From a virus, in IMG/VR virus record IMGVR_UViG_3300033571_018573, positions 1 through 26,503 of that record: a DNA stretch of 26,503 nt; one strand, given 5' to 3'. Positions 7,850 to 14,960 of this stretch are shown piece by piece; positions within the stretch are counted from its first letter, which is position 1; the number at the start of each line of letters is the position of its first letter. The translations under genes were made by a program, and so were the position numbers. The notes under the pieces are model-generated. The model was not told the DNA's origin. It did not search any database and worked only from the letters and a program-made list of their open reading frames with translations.

Positions 7850-8101
7850 TTAGAATGTACCGCCATTCAAAATGGAAATATTAAGAGCACTCTGAGCAAA
7901 AATGAATCTATCGTTTACGGCATCATATGCCAATACATCTCCATCTGCTATTCCTGGAGATTCATACACATCAGTTAACTGACCCAATTTAATGGTTGGT
8001 AACCCTTTAAATTTTGGATCCGCAATTACCGTTCTTACTGGCGTATTAATTCTAGCTACAGTAGTGACCGATGCGTTTACTTTTCCTACAATATCGGCCA
8101 T
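7850..8101 (-). CDS. Small LxxLTDV/DGDVLxYD-domain protein
   Basis: 83 residues. The central segment LGQLTDVYESPGIADGDVL followed by AYDAVNDRFIF matches a short recurring phage-fibre motif (LxxLTDV...DGDVLxYD...F.F) that I know as a module inside larger marine phage fibres. Here it stands alone as a separate gene. The C-terminus is ILNGGTF, part of the (D/N)GGxF ending seen in several neighbours. The ATG is three bases after the upstream stop, with a strong Shine-Dalgarno GAGGT (8107-8111) that overlaps the last codons of the upstream gene. The stop abuts the ATG of the long fibre gene. A fibre-base or connector role is inferred from context only. Confidence 0.85.
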   Translation of the reverse strand: MADIVGKVNASVTTVARINTPVRTVIADPKFKGLPTIKLGQLTDVYESPGIADGDVLAYDAVNDRFIFAQSALNISILNGGTF

Positions 8102-8104
8102 GTT

Positions 8105-8437
8105 TTACCTCGTCACAGATGGTAGTACTGTAACAATTCCTTCTACGATCCTAGTAACAGTATTACTAGGAGAGGTAATTTTCAAATCGTACACATAACG
8201 GCCGGGAGTAATGTTTGCAGTATTTGATGCTGTAATACTGAGAGTTATTTGTCCATTTGCAGTATCAGTTACATCTGCATTTATAGGATGGTATGACGAT
8301 GCATAATATGATTTACGCATTTGTGACTGCGCCGTATACGAATACAAGTTAATGGCAGCGCCATTGATATCTTCAACATCTACCGTGGTAGAATATGTAG
8401 CGCCCTGCTCAACAACTAATTCTGTGTATGCAGCCAA
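8105..8437 (-). CDS. Small beta-sandwich protein, BppU N-terminal-like, TTG start
   Basis: 110 residues, all predicted beta strand. Landmarks are an N-terminal VVEQGATYSTTVDVED, a middle YTAQSQMRKSYY, a GQITLSITAS segment, GRYVYDLKI and a C-terminal EGIVTVLPSVTR. This set resembles small Ig-like phage proteins related to the N-terminal domain of siphophage upper baseplate protein BppU; the resemblance is from memory. Upstream of the TTG at 8435-8437 the frame reads TAG ACT AAA, so no ATG is available and TTG is the only start that keeps the whole domain. The next in-frame ATG, at residue 37, would cut the first strands. A weak AGGT lies upstream. The last codons supply the Shine-Dalgarno of the next gene. 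Probably a virion adaptor or decoration protein. Confidence 0.82.
   Translation of the reverse strand: MAAYTELVVEQGATYSTTVDVEDINGAAINLYSYTAQSQMRKSYYASSYHPINADVTDTANGQITLSITASNTANITPGRYVYDLKITSPSNTVTRIVEGIVTVLPSVTR
8107..8111 (-). promoter_or_regulatory. Shine-Dalgarno inside the end of the upstream gene
   Basis: GAGGT on the minus strand, five bases before the ATG at 8099-8101. It overlaps the last Arg codon and the stop of the 110-residue gene, so translation of the two is probably linked. Confidence 0.7.
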
Positions 8438-8458
8438 TTTAGTCTACCTATTTGCTTA

Positions 8459-9514
8459 TTATTTATCTAATTTGCCTTCAAGGTAAGCTACCCTTGAAGA
8501 TAATTCTTTGACAGCTTCAATTAATAATCCTACAAAATTGTCATAGTAAACTTTCTTCGTGCCATCAACTTCAGTCACTAATTCAGGAAGAATTTGTTCA
8601 ACTTCTTGAGCAATGACACCCATAGATTTAAGACCATTTTCTTTCCATGAGAATGTAACACCACGAAGACTGTTAACTGTAGCTAATGCATTTGTAACTG
8701 TTGCAATATCTGTCTTCAGTTTTTCATCAGATGATGCTGTAAAGTTTGTAGCACCGACAACACCACTTGATGGATTGAAAGTTAACTTAGAGGTTGCAGT
8801 TCCGATAGCAGAAAGAGAGCCAGAGGTTGCAGAAGTAAAGTTGATATAACGAGTAGCATTTGTTGTATTGTCATCTGCGATTGTTGTAAAAGTTACTGAT
8901 GTTTCGGATGCGGCAGTTAATCTGCCTGCCGAGTCCACCGAGATTGTAGGAATTTTAGTAGCTGAACCGTAAGTACCTGCTACAACTGTGGTAGCAGGAA
9001 GTCTAGCAGAAGGCAAAGTACCTGTGGTTAATTTTGAAGCATCAATACCACTTGCTAATTGAGCATTAGAAATAGTACCAGTTAATTTTGTTGTTGCTAC
9101 ATCAGCAATCTGAGAATCTGAGATTGTTCCTGTTAATTGACTAGTAGCTATAGAAGGTGTCACATTAGCTGCGTAGGTTATTCGTCCCTTTGTGTCAACA
9201 GTAAATGTTGGGATGACTGTAGTACCACCTGCTGAAGTACCACCGTAAGGAGCACCGACCACACCAGTTGTAGTCATCTGTGTTGATGTAACAGTATCAC
9301 TTAATAGTTTTGTACCTGCTATGCTGCCAGCAAGTTGAGCATTTGTGATTGTTCCGGTAAGTAAAGATGTAGCAATAGAAGGTGTAACGCTAGATGCTGT
9401 GGTAATTCTACCAGTAGAATCAACCGTAAATGTTGATATGGTTGTCGTACTACCATATGAGGTTGCACTTACGCCGGTGTCCGAAAGTGTCGATGATTTA
9501 ACTTTTGTTGTCAT
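8459..9514 (-). CDS. Short tail fibre with C-terminal S74 chaperone domain
   Basis: 351 residues. Residues 1-205 are built from three copies of the fibre motif YG..T.IPTFTVDSxGRITxA (about 18-42, 89-118 and 180-204), alternating with SxLTGTIxxxQLA repeats. Residues 261-351 are an intramolecular chaperone of the S74 peptidase family: SSDEKLKTDI, then GVTFSWKENG, GVIAQEVEQILPELV and a terminal coiled coil. Ser262 and Lys267 match the Ser-Lys spacing of the self-cleaving dyad. In this family the domain trimerises the fibre and is then released by self-cleavage. The gene has its own Shine-Dalgarno (AGGGA, 9523-9527, eight bases from the ATG) after a 45-base gap. The mature fibre would therefore be only about 261 residues, unusually short, with no N-terminal attachment domain that I recognise. 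Confidence 0.92.
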   Translation of the reverse strand: MTTKVKSSTLSDTGVSATSYGSTTTISTFTVDSTGRITTASSVTPSIATSLLTGTITNAQLAGSIAGTKLLSDTVTSTQMTTTGVVGAPYGGTSAGGTTVIPTFTVDTKGRITYAANVTPSIATSQLTGTISDSQIADVATTKLTGTISNAQLASGIDASKLTTGTLPSARLPATTVVAGTYGSATKIPTISVDSAGRLTAASETSVTFTTIADDNTTNATRYINFTSATSGSLSAIGTATSKLTFNPSSGVVGATNFTASSDEKLKTDIATVTNALATVNSLRGVTFSWKENGLKSMGVIAQEVEQILPELVTEVDGTKKVYYDNFVGLLIEAVKELSSRVAYLEGKLDK

Positions 9515-9559
9515 TATTGAATTCCCTTAATTACCTTTTATTTATTTTACCTTTTTGCA
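9515..9559 (-). promoter_or_regulatory. 45-base gap with late-promoter-like element and Shine-Dalgarno
   Basis: On the minus strand AATAAATA (9539-9546) matches seven of eight bases of TATAAATA. AGGGA (9523-9527) lies eight bases before the ATG of the short S74 fibre. The promoter is tentative because AT-rich DNA yields such matches by chance. Confidence 0.35.
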
Positions 9560-11119
9560 TCAATATAAAATATGTACGATTCCGTCAGAATAATATCTTG
9601 CGCCCGTAGATATTTGCTCTCTATATCCCATTCCTCTACCTGAATAAACCAATCCTTGATAACTACCGTTTAAAGAAAAGTATATGGGTATAGCAGGACC
9701 GTATCCATTTATGCCTGGAGCGCCACCCACAGCATATCCATTGTCCCCGGCACCTTGACCAGCACCTCCAGATGCAGCGGTAATATTTGTCCAAGAACCT
9801 GTTTGAGATGCTACACTTCCTCCGGTACCGCCGTTGGCATAAGCTTGGCCGCCCCGGCTACCTAAAAAAGATGAACTACCACCGCCGCCATTACAAGTAA
9901 CATCTACTGTTCCATCAGAGGTATAAAACCTACTTTGGCCACCGGATGCTCCAGAAGTAGGACCGTTACTACTTGTAGTTTCTCCTACATATCTTGGTGA
10001 TGCTCCAACAACAACATTGTATACTTGTCCTGGCGAAACAGATAAAGTTCCTCGAAAACCAGCACCACCTCCACCACTGCCTGAGTTGTTTGTAGAGTTG
10101 TTTCCTACATAATTTCCTGTTCCTCCGGCAGCTATTACTGTTACTGTAATTTGATACACTCCTTCGGGGACTGTAAATTGATAAGTTCCTGCGGTAGGAT
10201 ATTGTTTAACAATGTCATTAAAAGTAACTCTTACACCGCCAGAACCTCCATCTGCTCCGGATCTTGCGTTTTGATTAGAAGTATATCCACTAATTGATGG
10301 TGGAACACTAGCACCATTTAAAAAACCGGCGCCGCCGCTACCACCATAAGAAGCACCACCTCCAGGTCTTGCCGCACCACCGCTGGCTATAGCATTAGAA
10401 CCTCCTGCTCCAGTTGTTGATCCAAGGGCGCCTGAAAAAACTGTTCCGTTTATATCATATCCGCTACCTGAAGCACCGCCAGCACCATAAGAAACTGTAG
10501 ATGGATCTGCTGTAACTGCTTGACCGCCACCACCTCCAGAACTCGAAACGATTTTCTGACCAGTGCTAAAAGCGACATAAGATTCACTGCCAGATGAACC
10601 AGGACTAGCTGTTCCAGAATTTATTGGTCTTCCACCAAGCCCTGCCGAACCAACAACCACAGTGAGAACTTGACCAGCAGTGATATTGGTATAATTATTA
10701 ATATAAGCATATGCTGATGAACCTCCGCCGCCGCCAGCACCTGGACCATATGTTTGTAAACTACCACGCTGACTTACAACATAATACGCTCCACCAGCAC
10801 CACCGCCACCGCCGCCGGCAGCAGAAAGACTAACAGATGCACAACCATCAGGAACAATTACGGAATAAGTTCCTGGTGTTGTATACAATACTGTTTTAAT
10901 TATGGTGGCTGTAGATTTTACGGTACCATAGAAAAAACTTGTTTTGTTTGGTTGTCCAGCAACAGAAGGTATTGCAGCATTTGGAGTTATATTAGGAACA
11001 TAAGCGCCGCCCCTGTAATATTCATCCATTCCTATAGGAGCAACACCACCAAACTCATCCTGAATGGTAGATAATCGTAAATCTCCAGATACTGGCAACT
11101 TACTGTTGTAAGAAGGCAT
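9560..11119 (-). CDS. Glycine-rich tail adhesin-like protein with two Gly-rich domains
   Basis: 519 residues. The N-terminal ~70 residues (LSTIQDEFGGVAPIGMDEYY, then RGGAYVPN and FFYG) are a motif I know from the start of many phage tail proteins, probably for attachment. Two glycine-rich domains follow, each opening with a short beta lead-in. The first is TTPGTYSVIVPDGCASVSLS before a poly-Gly run near residue 105. The second is TAGTYQFTVPEGVYQITVTV near residue 310. Both lead-ins fit the pattern GTYxFxVPxGVxxVxVxxxG. The C-terminus (GYREQISTGARYYSDGIVHI) is not glycine-repetitive and could cap the domain. T-even glycine-rich adhesins form a polyglycine-II sandwich with receptor-binding loops, and a similar role is likely here. 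The start overlaps the upstream stop by one base (TAATG). It lies between two S74 fibres. Confidence 0.88.
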   Translation of the reverse strand: MPSYNSKLPVSGDLRLSTIQDEFGGVAPIGMDEYYRGGAYVPNITPNAAIPSVAGQPNKTSFFYGTVKSTATIIKTVLYTTPGTYSVIVPDGCASVSLSAAGGGGGGAGGAYYVVSQRGSLQTYGPGAGGGGGSSAYAYINNYTNITAGQVLTVVVGSAGLGGRPINSGTASPGSSGSESYVAFSTGQKIVSSSGGGGGQAVTADPSTVSYGAGGASGSGYDINGTVFSGALGSTTGAGGSNAIASGGAARPGGGASYGGSGGAGFLNGASVPPSISGYTSNQNARSGADGGSGGVRVTFNDIVKQYPTAGTYQFTVPEGVYQITVTVIAAGGTGNYVGNNSTNNSGSGGGGAGFRGTLSVSPGQVYNVVVGASPRYVGETTSSNGPTSGASGGQSRFYTSDGTVDVTCNGGGGSSSFLGSRGGQAYANGGTGGSVASQTGSWTNITAASGGAGQGAGDNGYAVGGAPGINGYGPAIPIYFSLNGSYQGLVYSGRGMGYREQISTGARYYSDGIVHILY

Positions 11120-14100
11120 TATCTTCTCTTAAGTTCTTCTATTTCCTGCTTTAGTTCCTTTACACCTTCAATTAGAAGAGCAATAATTTTCTCATAGCGA
11201 ACAGCCATATATCCATTATCACGGTGAGTAACAACCTCTGGTAACACCTTCTCAATCTCTTGAGCGATAATACCAACATCTCTTTCCGTTCTGTCTGGAT
11301 ACATCTCTCTAGCAGTTTCATTCCAATCAAACTTTACACCGTTGATTTGACTAATTTTTTCTAGAGCATTGTCAATAACTTCAATATTTGTCTTCAATCT
11401 TGCATCGGAACTGTAGTAAGCAGTAATGTCATTTGTGGCTCTAATTTCACCTGTAGTACCGGTAGGTACTGTGCCAACGCCTATGCTACCAAATTGTACA
11501 GAGCTTGTTGTGGCAATTGATTGTGGTAGCGATAGTGTTACAACTCCTGTTGGATTACTTGCAATAATTTGGTTTGTTGTTCCAACAATACTTGTTTGTG
11601 TACCATCAGATACTGTTGTAACTCTACCGTAAGAGTCAACAGTAATGTTAGCGGCAATGTAAGAACCAGCAACCGCACCGCTGGCCGGTAATCGAGCAGC
11701 AGGTAATGTGCCAGATGTGATGTTTGTTGCTGAAGTTGTATCTGTAGTTGCTGAAGTAGCTAAGCCAGTAATCTGCGAAGTATTAATGGCGATAGCGACG
11801 TTTGCTGCATAAGTCACACGACCTTTAGAGTCAATTTTAATAACAGGAACTTGGCCAGTTGTTCCATCCAAACCACCCCAAGCAGTAGCCCTTACTGTGA
11901 CACCGGAATCATCGAGTCTGGCAGTATTCAATGTTCCTGTTGTAATGTTTGTTGCTGAAGTAGTATCTGAAGTTGCTGAAGCAGCCAGACCAGTAACTTT
12001 AGCAGAAGCTAATGATGATATCCATGATGGGTTTGCATAAGAGCCTGTTGAATACAGACCATTAGTAACTGTTCCTGCATTTCCAGTTATACTACATGTG
12101 AATGTATTACCGGTATTAGCAAAAGATTTAACCCATGATGTTGTAGCTAGAGTAGTATCTGAAGTACCTAAACCGGCTGTTGTTGCACTAACAGTACCAG
12201 TAAATGTTGCTCCAGATAATTTGGCTTTACTTGTTTCTAAGTAATCAATAGCTTGTTGAATTGTTGTTCCGTATGTCCCAAGCGTAGCAGGAATTGTACC
12301 ACTAACTGAGTAGTTTATGTTATTAGCATATCTAGGATTGTCGATATAACCATCGACTTCAATCATCACGGTATCGCCTGCTGCACAGCCTGTTCCTAAT
12401 GTTACACTAATCGCACTTGTTTCAGTATAGTCGGAGTTATATTGTCTAACGCCGTTGATATAAACTCTTAGCTGAGAAGCACCAGGAACATATGTGGGTG
12501 TTTCAAATAAAGTTTGGCCCAACGAAGCGGTATAAAACAATCTTGAAGTATTGATTGTTGTTCCTGGTGCTGTACCTCCACCACCACTTCCTGTTTGTGC
12601 TGCCCAATAGTATGTACCTGGTCCACCAGTTGTTAGAACATAACCTGCTGTAGTTCCTGTTGGCAATAGCGTAGTTAATGCACCCGCCGCAGAAGTAGCA
12701 CCAGTACCGCCTTGGGTAAGTGGTAACGCAGCAGTTAATGATAGGCCCGCAAAGGTTGGTGATGCGGTTGTTCTTAAATCTTGTGGCGTATTAATAGTCA
12801 ACACATTTGTAGCGCCAGCAACAGTAACACCGTTAGTACTACTATAGGTAATAACACCCCAAACTGGTCTTGCAGTACCTGAAGTTCCATTAAAAGTATT
12901 AGAAGTTAAGTTTGCTGCTGCAAAAGCACCATTAGCTTGTTGGAAAGCAGGACCCGCATAAGTGTCAACATATTGCTTTAGTTTTGTGTTTGCAGTTTCA
13001 ACAGTAGTATCAACATAACTCTGCATCTTCGTGTTAGCCACATCAACATAACTCTTCATACTAGTGTTAGCTACATCAACATAACTCTGCATCTTCGTGT
13101 TAGCCACATCAACATAATTCTTCATGTTGGTATTAGCATTATCGGCGTAGTTTTTAACTACCCAAGTAGAAGACATAACCGAGTTACTTACTGTTGTTAA
13201 ACTGGCGCTAATTAAGTTTGCAGTAAGAATTTTAGAGAAAGCACTAGCATTATCTGTACTATCTACATTTCGAATCTGCCATTGTTTATTTGTCTCATCC
13301 CAACGAATATATGCGTTAGCGCCACTACCCGTAGCTAGAATACCTGATGTGACTCCACGATTAACGCCCAGATATGCATAACCTGATGTTACTGGAATAA
13401 CTGAACTTAGAATGAAGTTGTCTGTATCATACAGAATGTCACCAGAAACAACAAAGTTACTAGCAACAGTCAAGTCACCGGCAATGTATGCCGAACTATC
13501 AAATGTGGCAGCCCCGACCGAATGGAATATTCCACCAATATCTGCCCTATCGGTTGTTCTTAGCGTAGATGAAGATACTGCCCTGGTTGAATTTAAATTT
13601 CCTACATCAACATTACCCGAAACAATCATGTTTGCTGCGGTTACAGTATTCGCTGTATTCAAGTTTCCTGCTGTAGTATTACCAACTACAACTAGAGTTT
13701 CAGACACATCAATGTTTCTCGCTGAAACAGTATTAGAAGTGATTAAGTTTCCTGCTGTAGTATTACCAACGACCACCATCGTTCCAGAAATATTAGCATT
13801 TCCTGCATGCACCGTATTAGCAGTAATTAAATTTCCTACAGTTGTATTACCTGTCACAATAAGTGTCGATGATATACGGCCGGTTCCACCTGAGATTGCA
13901 TTAGCCGTAGTCAAATTGCCTACAGTGGTATTTCCAACAGCAACTAGAGTGCCTGAAATATTGCCGGCACCAGCATGTACTGTATTAGCGGTAATTAAGT
14001 TTCCTACAGTTGTATTGCCTGTTACTGTAAGAGTAGTTCCAACTGAGGCATTGCTTCCGGCAGCTAAGAAAGAACCAAATGAACCAAAAGTTCCTACTGT

Positions 14101-14721
14101 AAGAGATTGTCCTACTGCTGCTGTTGTGCCTACTGTAAGTGCTGTACCAACATCTGTTGATAAAGCAACTTTAAGAGTTGAAGATAATCTACCATCAACA
14201 CCATCAATTGCTGCTACGCTGATTAAATTTCCTGAAGTAGTATTTCCAACAACAGTCAAAGTTTTTTCGATGTAAGCAGTATTTGCTACTCCTAAGAAAC
14301 CTGTGTTTGTTGTTCCAATTACAACGGTATTTGCATTAACAGTTATGTTATTTGTTGTTAGGCTTTTGGTAACTTGAAGATTTGTATTGACTACAGCACT
14401 GTTCGCTACGATAAGTGCATTACCGGGACCGTAAATTGAAACAGCATTTCCTACACCAATATTACCAGTAGTTGTTTCTCTAGCACCTAAAGCAAGTTCT
14501 TTACCTATAGAAACATTGGTAGAAAAAATAGCGGCATTTGAAACTTGAAGTGCGGTTCCGGTTGCAGTGATTGATACATTACTGTTTCCAGATATAGTTA
14601 AAATACCTGCTGTTTTTTCATAAGTACCAGTTTCAAGAGCGTTGAGTTGGCCAGCAGACAAGTTGGTCTGAATGCGCCATTCATCAACTGTATTTGTTCT
14701 AGTAATATTAGTGATTGACAT
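11119..14721 (-). CDS. Large tail fibre with beta repeats and C-terminal S74 chaperone domain
   Basis: 1200 residues. The N-terminus (TVDEWRIQTNLSAGQLNALE) looks like an attachment segment. Residues 159-374 are beta repeats with a 28-residue period, GNTT(V/A)GNL...(S)xTLxV. Around residues 525-595 there are 11-residue units (ANTKMQSYVDV), a probable coiled-coil neck. Further beta modules follow, including QGGTGATS and two DSxGRVT segments. Residues 1104-1200 are an S74 intramolecular chaperone: SSDARLKTNI, GVKFDWNE, GIIAQEIEKVLPEVV and a terminal coiled coil (KELKQEIEELKRR). Ser1105 and Lys1110 have the spacing of the self-cleaving dyad. It shares one-base TAATG overlaps with both neighbours. 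This is probably the main long fibre or host-specificity protein of the module; the receptor is unknown. Confidence 0.93.
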   Translation of the reverse strand: MSITNITRTNTVDEWRIQTNLSAGQLNALETGTYEKTAGILTISGNSNVSITATGTALQVSNAAIFSTNVSIGKELALGARETTTGNIGVGNAVSIYGPGNALIVANSAVVNTNLQVTKSLTTNNITVNANTVVIGTTNTGFLGVANTAYIEKTLTVVGNTTSGNLISVAAIDGVDGRLSSTLKVALSTDVGTALTVGTTAAVGQSLTVGTFGSFGSFLAAGSNASVGTTLTVTGNTTVGNLITANTVHAGAGNISGTLVAVGNTTVGNLTTANAISGGTGRISSTLIVTGNTTVGNLITANTVHAGNANISGTMVVVGNTTAGNLITSNTVSARNIDVSETLVVVGNTTAGNLNTANTVTAANMIVSGNVDVGNLNSTRAVSSSTLRTTDRADIGGIFHSVGAATFDSSAYIAGDLTVASNFVVSGDILYDTDNFILSSVIPVTSGYAYLGVNRGVTSGILATGSGANAYIRWDETNKQWQIRNVDSTDNASAFSKILTANLISASLTTVSNSVMSSTWVVKNYADNANTNMKNYVDVANTKMQSYVDVANTSMKSYVDVANTKMQSYVDTTVETANTKLKQYVDTYAGPAFQQANGAFAAANLTSNTFNGTSGTARPVWGVITYSSTNGVTVAGATNVLTINTPQDLRTTASPTFAGLSLTAALPLTQGGTGATSAAGALTTLLPTGTTAGYVLTTGGPGTYYWAAQTGSGGGGTAPGTTINTSRLFYTASLGQTLFETPTYVPGASQLRVYINGVRQYNSDYTETSAISVTLGTGCAAGDTVMIEVDGYIDNPRYANNINYSVSGTIPATLGTYGTTIQQAIDYLETSKAKLSGATFTGTVSATTAGLGTSDTTLATTSWVKSFANTGNTFTCSITGNAGTVTNGLYSTGSYANPSWISSLASAKVTGLAASATSDTTSATNITTGTLNTARLDDSGVTVRATAWGGLDGTTGQVPVIKIDSKGRVTYAANVAIAINTSQITGLATSATTDTTSATNITSGTLPAARLPASGAVAGSYIAANITVDSYGRVTTVSDGTQTSIVGTTNQIIASNPTGVVTLSLPQSIATTSSVQFGSIGVGTVPTGTTGEIRATNDITAYYSSDARLKTNIEVIDNALEKISQINGVKFDWNETAREMYPDRTERDVGIIAQEIEKVLPEVVTHRDNGYMAVRYEKIIALLIEGVKELKQEIEELKRR
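13011..13142 (-). repeat. Four tandem 33-bp repeats encoding an 11-residue unit
   Basis: Units start at 13011, 13044, 13077 and 13110. The first and third are identical over all 33 bases; the second and fourth differ at several positions. They encode ANTKMQSYVDV-type hendecads, with a further diverged copy (ANTKLKQYVDT) downstream in the DNA coordinates. Eleven-residue periodicity fits a right-handed or straight coiled-coil neck between the beta shaft and distal domains. Confidence 0.9.
13600..14019 (-). repeat. Five 28-residue (84-bp) beta repeats in the S74 fibre
   Basis: Residues 235-374 of the 1200-residue fibre. GNTT(V/A)GNL begins at residues 235, 263, 291, 319 and 347, an exact spacing of 28 residues. 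Each unit continues with a TAN(T/A)(V/I) stretch and ends near S-x-T-L/M-x-V. A sixth, separated copy starts at residue 159. The pattern suits a beta-structured shaft. DNA copies are similar but not identical. Confidence 0.9.
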
Positions 14722-14960
14722 TATTCTTTACTCTGTTTCAGCAATAAGTTTAGGAGAGATTTTATTTCCTGCATATCAGAAGACAAGCCGTCTACCTTAG
14801 TTTTCAATATATTTATTTCATCATTCTTACCAGATAATCTTTCACTAAGTTTTTTTCGTGCCTCATTTTCGACCAACGCTGAACGCCCCGTCATCAACAG
14901 GGCGTTCGTTTGAGCATCTTTTACGAAGCTAGTGCCTTCTACTTTCAAATACTTCTGCAT
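14721..14960 (-). CDS. Small coiled-coil protein between structural protein and fibre
   Basis: 79 residues. The first half (YLKVEGTSFVKDAQTNALLM) resembles short conserved proteins that I recall beside structural genes of marine T4-like phages. The second half (from about residue 30) is a charged amphipathic helix with a coiled-coil pattern (LKTKVDGLSSDMQEIKSLL). Start and stop both overlap neighbours by one base (TAATG on each side), so its translation is probably coupled to the 2055-residue protein before it and the 1200-residue fibre after it. Equimolar or assembly-linked production is plausible. No catalytic motif is seen. Possible roles are a fibre-attachment adaptor or assembly factor; neither can be decided from sequence. 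Confidence 0.85.
   Translation of the reverse strand: MQKYLKVEGTSFVKDAQTNALLMTGRSALVENEARKKLSERLSGKNDEINILKTKVDGLSSDMQEIKSLLNLLLKQSKE

Noticed and set aside
13011-14019. Regularly spaced repeats that could suggest a CRISPR array
   Set aside because: The 33-bp and 84-bp units are contiguous, in frame and coding, with no unique spacers between constant repeats.
13412-14275. 287-residue plus-strand open frame
   Set aside because: It lies entirely antisense to the 28-residue repeats of the 1200-residue S74 fibre and itself repeats with the same period, so it is a shadow of the repeat.
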